64,000 nucleotides of DNA. It comes from Pseudomonas sp. DC1.2 (lineage in GTDB: Bacteria; Pseudomonadota; Gammaproteobacteria; Pseudomonadales; Pseudomonadaceae). Position 1 is the stretch's first letter. Each line of letters starts with the position of its first letter. Location: positions 1,059,001 to 1,123,000 of the forward strand of contig NZ_CP133782.1 of assembly GCF_034351645.1 (NCBI RefSeq). Direction: 5' to 3'. The translations under genes and the position numbers were made by a program. Below are positions 58,408 to 64,000 of this stretch, piece by piece. Below the pieces are notes generated by a model. That model made no database searches. It had not been told where the DNA came from and saw nothing but the letters and a program-made list of their open reading frames with translations.

Positions 58408-58950
58408 ATGGCCCAGCCGTCCACGACCTACAAGTTTGAACTGAACCTCACCGACCTCGATCGTAGCGTTTACCAGAGCGTGAAGCAGACCATCGCCCGT
58501 CATCCTTCGGAAACCGAAGAGCGCATGACGGTGCGGCTGCTGGCCTACGCCTTTTGGTACAACGAGCAGCTGTCTTTCGGTCGAGGTCTGTCAGACGTGG
58601 ATGAACCTGCCCTGTGGGAAAAAAGTCTGGATGACCGCGTCCTGCACTGGATTGAAGTTGGTCAGCCGGACGCTGATCGCCTGACCTGGTGCTCACGCCG
58701 TACCGAACGTACCAGCCTGTTGGCGTATGGCAGCTTGCGCGTCTGGGAGGGCAAAGTGATCCCGGCGATCAAAAACCTGAAAAACGTACACATCGCTGCG
58801 GTGCCTCAGGACGTGCTGGAAACCCTGGCCAAGGACATGCCCCGCGTCATCAAGTGGGACGTAATGATCAGCGAAGGGACGATTTTCGTGACCGACGACC
58901 GCGGTCAGCATGAAGTGCAATTGCAGTGGCTGAGCGGCGAGCGCGGCTGA
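58408..58950 (+). CDS. yaeQ: YaeQ family protein
   Basis: A 180-residue protein, usual length for YaeQ. It begins MAQPSTTYKFELNLTDLDRSVYQ and contains the family segments RHPSETEERMTVRLLAYAFW and WIEVGQPDADRL. The structure has a PD-(D/E)XK nuclease-like fold with unproven activity. It is upstream of recJ in the same direction, as in other Pseudomonas. Confidence 0.93.
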   Translation: MAQPSTTYKFELNLTDLDRSVYQSVKQTIARHPSETEERMTVRLLAYAFWYNEQLSFGRGLSDVDEPALWEKSLDDRVLHWIEVGQPDADRLTWCSRRTERTSLLAYGSLRVWEGKVIPAIKNLKNVHIAAVPQDVLETLAKDMPRVIKWDVMISEGTIFVTDDRGQHEVQLQWLSGERG

Positions 58951-59016
58951 TTTTTCGCCGTTGCCCTGCGTTACCCGGTTTTATCCTACGTATTCAAGAG
59001 AAGCACCTGTCACCCC

Positions 59017-60726
59017 ATGCGCATCGAACCTCGCCTGTTGCCCGATACTCTGCCATTCCTCGGTGATCTGCCGCCGCTGTTGACCCGTCTCTATGCGGCG
59101 CGGGGGGTGCGGTGCGAGGCTGAGCTGGACAAGAGCCTGGCGCGCCTGATTCCGTTTCAGCAGCTCAAAGGCATCGATGCTGCGGTGGACCTGTTGGTGA
59201 CCGCGTTGGAACAGCGTCAGCGGATTCTGATTGTCGGTGACTTCGACGCCGATGGTGCGACGGCCAGCACCGTCGGCGTGCTGGGCTTGCGCCTGTTGGG
59301 TGCGGCCCACGTCGATTATCTGGTGCCTAACCGTTTCGAGTATGGCTACGGCCTGACCCCGGAAATCGTTGAAGTCGCGCTGACCCGCACGCCGCAGTTG
59401 CTGATCACCGTGGACAACGGCATCTCTAGCGTCGAAGGCGTGGCGGCGGCGAAAAAAGCCGGGCTCCAGGTGCTGGTAACCGATCACCACTTACCGGGCG
59501 AAGAGCTGCCGTTGGCCGATGCCATCGTCAATCCGAACCAGCCCGGTTGTGAGTTTCCGAGCAAGGCACTGGCCGGTGTCGGGGTGATTTTTTATGTCTT
59601 GATGGCGCTACGCGCGCGCTTGCGCAGCCAGGGCTGGTACGAGCATAAGCCACAGCCGAACATCGGTGAGTTGCTGGACCTGGTGGCGTTGGGCAGCGTC
59701 GCCGATGTGGTGCCGCTGGATGCCAATAACCGGATTTTGGTGCATCAGGGCCTTGAGCGTATTCGCGCTGGCCGCGCTCGGCCGGGGATCAAGGCGATCC
59801 TTGAAGTGGCCAAGCGCGAGCCGTCGCGGATCACTTCCACCGATCTGGGGTTCATTGTCGGCCCGCGGTTGAACGCGGCGGGGCGTCTGGATGACATGAG
59901 CCTGGGCATTGAATGCCTGCTCACCGAAGAGGCGGACGGGGCCCGTGAAATGGCGGCGCAACTTGACGGCATGAACCAAGACCGCAAGTCCATCGAACAG
60001 GGCATGCAGCGTGAAGCACTGGCCCAACTCAAGGATTTGCCAGTGGAGTCGATGCCGTTCGGGTTGTGCCTGTTCGATCCGGAATGGCACCAAGGCGTCA
60101 TTGGAATCCTTGCTTCGCGTATGAAAGAGCGCTATTTCCGTCCGACCATTGCCTTTGCCGATGCAGGCAATGGCTTGCTCAAGGGCTCGGGGCGTTCGGT
60201 TCAGGGGTTTCATATTCGCGACGCCTTGAGCGTGGTGGCGGCTCAGCATCCGAATCTGATCAGCAAGTACGGTGGTCACGCCATGGCGGCCGGTCTGACG
60301 TTGCCGCAAGCAAATTTCCCACTGTTCGCCGAAGCCTTCGACGCTGAAGTGCGTCGGCAACTGCGCGAAGAGGACTTGACCGGTCGCCTGCTGTCGGATG
60401 GCACGCTGGCGGTCGAGGAGTTTCACCTGGAGCTGGCCCGCGCGTTGCGCCACGCTGGACCGTGGGGGCAGCACTTCCCGGAGCCGCTGTTTCATGGGGT
60501 GTTTCAGTTGGTCGAGCAACGTGTTGTCGGTGAGCGGCACCTTAAAATGGTGCTTAAAAGTGAATGTGGTTCGGTGAAACTGGATGGCATCGCTTTTGGC
60601 GTTGATCGAGATATTTGGCCGAACCCGACCATCAAGTGGGTGGAACTGGCCTACAAGCTCGACCTTAACGAGTTTCGCGGTAACGAGACCGTGCAACTGA
60701 TGATTGCCCACATCGAGCCGCGTTAA
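59017..60726 (+). CDS. recJ: Single-stranded-DNA-specific exonuclease RecJ
   Basis: A 569-residue DHH-family 5'-3' exonuclease for recombination and mismatch repair. Motifs: VGDFDADGATAS (motif I), TVDNGISS, VTDHHLPGE (DHH), ALGSVADVVPL, and the DHHA1 glycine-rich GRSVQGFHIRDAL and YGGHAMAAGLTL. A C-terminal OB fold follows. It is full length. Confidence 0.97.
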   Translation: MRIEPRLLPDTLPFLGDLPPLLTRLYAARGVRCEAELDKSLARLIPFQQLKGIDAAVDLLVTALEQRQRILIVGDFDADGATASTVGVLGLRLLGAAHVDYLVPNRFEYGYGLTPEIVEVALTRTPQLLITVDNGISSVEGVAAAKKAGLQVLVTDHHLPGEELPLADAIVNPNQPGCEFPSKALAGVGVIFYVLMALRARLRSQGWYEHKPQPNIGELLDLVALGSVADVVPLDANNRILVHQGLERIRAGRARPGIKAILEVAKREPSRITSTDLGFIVGPRLNAAGRLDDMSLGIECLLTEEADGAREMAAQLDGMNQDRKSIEQGMQREALAQLKDLPVESMPFGLCLFDPEWHQGVIGILASRMKERYFRPTIAFADAGNGLLKGSGRSVQGFHIRDALSVVAAQHPNLISKYGGHAMAAGLTLPQANFPLFAEAFDAEVRRQLREEDLTGRLLSDGTLAVEEFHLELARALRHAGPWGQHFPEPLFHGVFQLVEQRVVGERHLKMVLKSECGSVKLDGIAFGVDRDIWPNPTIKWVELAYKLDLNEFRGNETVQLMIAHIEPR

Positions 60727-60981
60727 GCCCGTCGCGCCTACAACGTCCGTGCAAACCTTGTGGGCGCGAGCCAGAGCGCAAAAGAAAATGCCCTCGCGAC
60801 GCGTCGCTATGAACCCTCCCTCATCTGCCGTTGTCGACTAGGCTCTAAGCACTGCTTGATTGGCCTTGTGACGTCATGTCGAATATTTCGCCCACGGGGG
60901 TGGGCGCCGCACCCTTTCCTGTCACTCGTCGACTTTTCAAACAGAACCCTGGAGCCTGCCCATTGATTCGAGAGGTGCCCC

Positions 60982-62088
60982 ATGAGTCTGCTGCTTGAAC
61001 CCTATACCCTTCGTCAATTGACCCTGCCTAATCGCATTGCCGTGTCGCCCATGTGCCAGTACTCCAGCGTCAATGGCCTGGCCAATGACTGGCATTTGGT
61101 CCATCTCGGTAGCCGCGCTGTCGGTGGCGCCGGTCTGATTTTTACCGAAGCCATGGCGGTCACCGCCGACGGACGCATCACCGCCCAGGATCTTGGCCTG
61201 TGGAACGATGAACAGATCGAGCCGCTGCAACGCATCACTCGTTTCATCGCCGCTCAAGGGGCGGTCGCCGGCATTCAACTGGCTCACGCCGGGCGTAAGG
61301 CCAGTACCCATCGGCCCTGGCTGGGCAAGCATGGCAGCGTCACAGTTGAAGACGGCGGCTGGACACCGGTCGGCCCTTCGTCGATTGCTTTCGATCCCCA
61401 GCACACCGCTCCCAAAGCATTGGATGAAGCCGAGATTGCCGAGGTGATTCAGGCCTTTGTCGAATCGGCGAAACGTGCGCTGACGGCCGGTTTCAAAGTG
61501 GTCGAAGTACACGCAGCCCACGGTTACCTGTTGCACCAGTTTCTTTCGCCTCTGAGCAACCAGCGGCGCGATCAGTACGGCGGTTCCTTTGAAAATCGTA
61601 TTCGGCTGGTGCTGCAAGTTACCGAAGCCGTTCGTGCGGTCTGGCCTGAAGAGTTGCCGTTGTTCGTGCGGGTGTCGGCCACCGATTGGGTGGAAGACGG
61701 CTGGAACCCAGATGAAACCGTCGAGCTGGCGCGGCGGCTGAAGGGCTTGGGCGTTGATCTGATCGATGTTTCATCCGGAGGAACCGCGGCGAACGCCGAG
61801 ATTCCCGTCGGCCCTGGTTATCAAACGCGCTTTGCCGAGCGAGTGCGCAAGGAGTCAGACATCGCTACTGGCACGGTAGGAATGATTACTGAGCCAGCGC
61901 AAGCCGAGCACATTCTTCGGACTTGTCAGGCCGACATCATCTTCCTGGCCCGTGAGCTGTTGCGTGATCCTTACTGGCCGCTGCATGCCGATGATGATTT
62001 GGGCGGGCGCAAGGCCGTATGGCCGGCTCAGTATCAGCGGGCGACCCATCGGGATCAGCCGATTCATGAGTCCGATTTACGCGACTGA
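60982..62088 (+). CDS. NADH:flavin oxidoreductase (old yellow enzyme, XenA/YqjM type)
   Basis: A 368-residue FMN TIM barrel. FMN and substrate residues are seen in RIAVSPMCQYSS, the active-site HAAHGYLLHQFLSP, and the signature NQRRDQYGGSFENR. These enzymes reduce activated alkenes and can act on nitro compounds. The specific substrate is unknown. It is preceded by a 255-bp gap holding a partial REP-like half (near 60762), and ends with a bidirectional terminator. Confidence 0.94.
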   Translation: MSLLLEPYTLRQLTLPNRIAVSPMCQYSSVNGLANDWHLVHLGSRAVGGAGLIFTEAMAVTADGRITAQDLGLWNDEQIEPLQRITRFIAAQGAVAGIQLAHAGRKASTHRPWLGKHGSVTVEDGGWTPVGPSSIAFDPQHTAPKALDEAEIAEVIQAFVESAKRALTAGFKVVEVHAAHGYLLHQFLSPLSNQRRDQYGGSFENRIRLVLQVTEAVRAVWPEELPLFVRVSATDWVEDGWNPDETVELARRLKGLGVDLIDVSSGGTAANAEIPVGPGYQTRFAERVRKESDIATGTVGMITEPAQAEHILRTCQADIIFLARELLRDPYWPLHADDDLGGRKAVWPAQYQRATHRDQPIHESDLRD

Positions 62089-62104
62089 GCCGCCCTGTAA
62101 AAAC

Positions 62105-62128
62105 AAAAAGCCCCGGTAGGGGCTTTTT
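62105..62128. terminator. Bidirectional terminator between OYE gene and opgD
   Basis: A perfect 10-bp stem AAAAAGCCCC (62105-62114) / GGGGCTTTTT (62119-62128), loop GGTA. The A/T ends let it serve both convergent genes. Confidence 0.88.
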
Positions 62129-62153
62129 GGTTCTCTGAGACGCCAATTTTCTT

Positions 62154-63779
62154 TCAGGTGTATTTACGCTTATCCGGTGCCGGCGGGAAATACTGATACA
62201 ACCAGGTTTCACTCAACGTCCGGTCATGGGTGCGAATGAACAACCGCAGTTCTACCGGCGCGACGCTGTCATGGGTGGGGTACCAGTCAAATGTAATTCG
62301 GTAACCCTTGATGTCATCGAGCACCAATACGTTGAAGTCCTTTACCTCGCCGTTGGAACACGTGACCACCGGCTCAATCCCCGCGCCTTCCGGCAAGCGG
62401 TCGAGACCTCCACCCGTGAAGTCCACGGCAAAGCGCCGCGCCCAGACTGGCGGGTAATGCTCGCCCGGCGCCCAGCCTTCGACGAAGCCGCCCATGCCCG
62501 AACGCGTCGCATTGACCCGAGCCAGCGGTGTACCAACCGGCGGCAGGGCGCTCCAGTAAAGTTTGTAGCCGTAGTTCAGTGAGTCTCCCGCGGCGACTGG
62601 TTTTTTTGGAGTCCAGAAGGCGACGATGTTATCCAGTGTCTCGCCGGTTGTAGGAATTTCCAGCAGATCGATAGAGCCTTCGCCCCACGCGGTGGTAGGT
62701 TCCACCCACAAGCTTGGACGTTTGCTGTACCAATCGACGGTGTCCTGATAACTGGCAAATTCGTGGTCGGTTTGCACCAGTCCGAACCCTTTGGGGTCGG
62801 TGTCAGCGAACGCATTGAATTGCAGGGTTGCCGGGTTGTTTAGCGGGCGGCAGATCCATTCACCATTGCCACGCCACATGGCCAGGCGATCAGAATCGTG
62901 GATTTGCGGGTGAATGGTGTCGCACATGCGCCGTTCGTGGGTGCCGCAGCTGAACATGCTGGTCATCGGTGCAATGCCCAGCTGTTCAATGGCGGTGCGG
63001 GCATTGATGTGAGCGTCGATGCCCATGACCACCTGATTGGCCTGGCAATCGATGTCAAAACGGTAGGCGCCGGTGGCGCTCGGCGAGTCGAGCAGGGCAT
63101 AGACCACGAAACGGGTGCTGTCCTTCTCCGGTGTCTCGAACCAGAACTGGGTGAAATCCGGAAACTCTTCGCGCTTCCTGGCGTAGGTATCGATCGCCAG
63201 CCCTCGGGCCGAGAGCCCGTACTGGCCGGAGGCATCCACTGCGCGGAAGTAACTGGCGCCAAGGAACGACAGCACATCATGCCTGTCGAGTTCCGGCGCC
63301 TTGAACAGTTTGAACCCGGAGAAGCCGAGGTCACCCGTGAGCTGTTGGGTATCGACTGTGGTCTTTTCATAATTGAACAGCGATGGACGGAAATGCACTT
63401 CCCGGGCCTGACGCGTCTTGGCATCGACGCTGTACATGCGCACGGGTTGCTTGAAGCCCATGCCGACATGGAAAAACTGGACATCCAACTGACCGTTCAA
63501 GTCGTTCCACAGCGAGTGCTTACCGTCGTACTGAATCGCGTTGAAGTTCTGCGGTGTCAGGGTCGCCAGGGTCGGCGGTAGCACTTGCTTGCGGTCCTGA
63601 TAGTGATTGCCGGCAAGCTGTTTCGCCTGAACCTTCAGCGCTTCAAAGTCGAACGCCAGAGCCTCGCCATCGGCGGCGCCATTCCCGGCCCAGGCCCGTG
63701 CGGCCAGCAGACCTGTGGCCGACAGACCGGTGTAAGCCGCAATGGCCATGGACGCTTTAAGCAAATTTCTGCGGTGCAT
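62154..63779 (-). CDS. opgD: Glucan biosynthesis protein D
   Basis: A 541-residue periplasmic protein from ATG 63777-63779. A twin-arginine signal ([17 protein letters not shown]) is present with cleavage near AWA. The long mature MdoG/OpgG-type domain starts [14 protein letters not shown] and includes [26 protein letters not shown]. It shapes osmoregulated periplasmic glucans. It is convergent with the OYE gene. The 221 bp from its start to the right window edge holds no supported gene. Confidence 0.95.
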   Translation of the reverse strand: MHRRNLLKASMAIAAYTGLSATGLLAARAWAGNGAADGEALAFDFEALKVQAKQLAGNHYQDRKQVLPPTLATLTPQNFNAIQYDGKHSLWNDLNGQLDVQFFHVGMGFKQPVRMYSVDAKTRQAREVHFRPSLFNYEKTTVDTQQLTGDLGFSGFKLFKAPELDRHDVLSFLGASYFRAVDASGQYGLSARGLAIDTYARKREEFPDFTQFWFETPEKDSTRFVVYALLDSPSATGAYRFDIDCQANQVVMGIDAHINARTAIEQLGIAPMTSMFSCGTHERRMCDTIHPQIHDSDRLAMWRGNGEWICRPLNNPATLQFNAFADTDPKGFGLVQTDHEFASYQDTVDWYSKRPSLWVEPTTAWGEGSIDLLEIPTTGETLDNIVAFWTPKKPVAAGDSLNYGYKLYWSALPPVGTPLARVNATRSGMGGFVEGWAPGEHYPPVWARRFAVDFTGGGLDRLPEGAGIEPVVTCSNGEVKDFNVLVLDDIKGYRITFDWYPTHDSVAPVELRLFIRTHDRTLSETWLYQYFPPAPDKRKYT

Positions 63780-64000
63780 AGGGACAACCTGTCGTGAATA
63801 ATCCCGCGCCGTTCCTGGCACGTGCTGGATCAAAAATAACGGTTCGGACCTGCCTTCGGCCAAACGCAACGGACTTTAAACAGATGCCAAATAGCTTAAA
63901 GCGTTCGCTTGTGAAGAAAAAATGATGGAGTCGCGCCGCGACGGTACGGTGATTTACCACTGCTTGATGGTTCACATTTCCCACAGCATTTTCTGATTTA

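Noticed and set aside
63780..64000. Possible start of another gene at the right edge
   Set aside because: The only plus-strand start near the edge gives about 22 codons before a TGA, and the minus-strand frame overlaps the opgD start without motifs.

Overview
The window comes from a GC-rich gammaproteobacterium of the genus Pseudomonas, most likely the P. fluorescens group. Four things support this: the core-gene sequences; Pseudomonas-type gene order (ndpA-hupN-rlmF-valS-x-holC-pepA-lptFG; purL/mltF; rpsP-rimM-trmD-rplS-xerD-dsbC-hom-thrC; yaeQ-recJ-OYE); a PTS-type N-acetylglucosamine operon; and several REP-type palindromes (GTGGGAGCGAGC...GCTCGCTCCCAC). No rRNA, tRNA, CRISPR array, insertion sequence or prophage was found.

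Layout. 0-3.7 kb: an accessory locus with three tandem DUF1120 fimbria-associated genes on the minus strand (the third runs off the left edge). Two plus-strand regulators diverge from them: an orphan receiver-Hpt protein and a NarL/LuxR-type response regulator. 3.8-7.0 kb: small soluble enzymes (NTF2-like, GIY-YIG, GST, membrane-anchored glutaredoxin) and ndpA. 7.4-17.0 kb: hupN, rlmF, valS, a small hypothetical gene, holC and pepA, then lptF-lptG. 17.1-23.3 kb: lepA-lepB-rnc-era-recO-pdxJ. 23.4-29.4 kb: mltF, divergent from purL, and a NIF3-like gene. 29.5-36.7 kb: a five-gene N-acetylglucosamine operon in minus-strand order nagQ-nagA-SIS isomerase-nagF-nagE, with repeated TGGTATT half-sites upstream. 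37.0-42.6 kb: an L,D-transpeptidase, two Nudix hydrolases, a gamma carbonic anhydrase, a DUF1289 gene, purT and an MHS-type transporter. 42.8-48.7 kb: a CNNM/CorC-type protein, ypjD, ffh and the rpsP-rimM-trmD-rplS operon. 48.8-53.5 kb: xerD, dsbC, hom, thrC. 53.6-57.1 kb: a second accessory patch with a sensor protein lacking its kinase half, a degenerate receiver, a DUF3509 gene and a solute-binding-like protein. 57.1-63.8 kb: a CaiB-type CoA transferase, yaeQ, recJ, an old yellow enzyme homologue and opgD.

How the genes relate. Several segments serve the cell envelope: LptFG (LPS export), LepB (secretion), MltF and the L,D-transpeptidase (peptidoglycan), the nag operon (GlcNAc uptake and catabolism), OpgD (periplasmic glucans) and DsbC (periplasmic disulfides). 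Translation and RNA functions are ValS, LepA, Rnc, Era, RlmF, S16, RimM, TrmD, L19 and Ffh. DNA maintenance is covered by HolC, RecO, RecJ, XerD, HupN and NdpA.

The least ordinary parts are the two regulatory patches. At 2.0 kb a receiver-Hpt protein stands without a kinase. At 53.6 kb a periplasmic-sensor-PAS protein of the BvgS kind stops before any kinase, next to a receiver lacking key residues. The lepA-pdxJ block also appears to sit in a rearranged position: the algU-muc genes I would expect before lepA are absent. No clearly new system is proven here.
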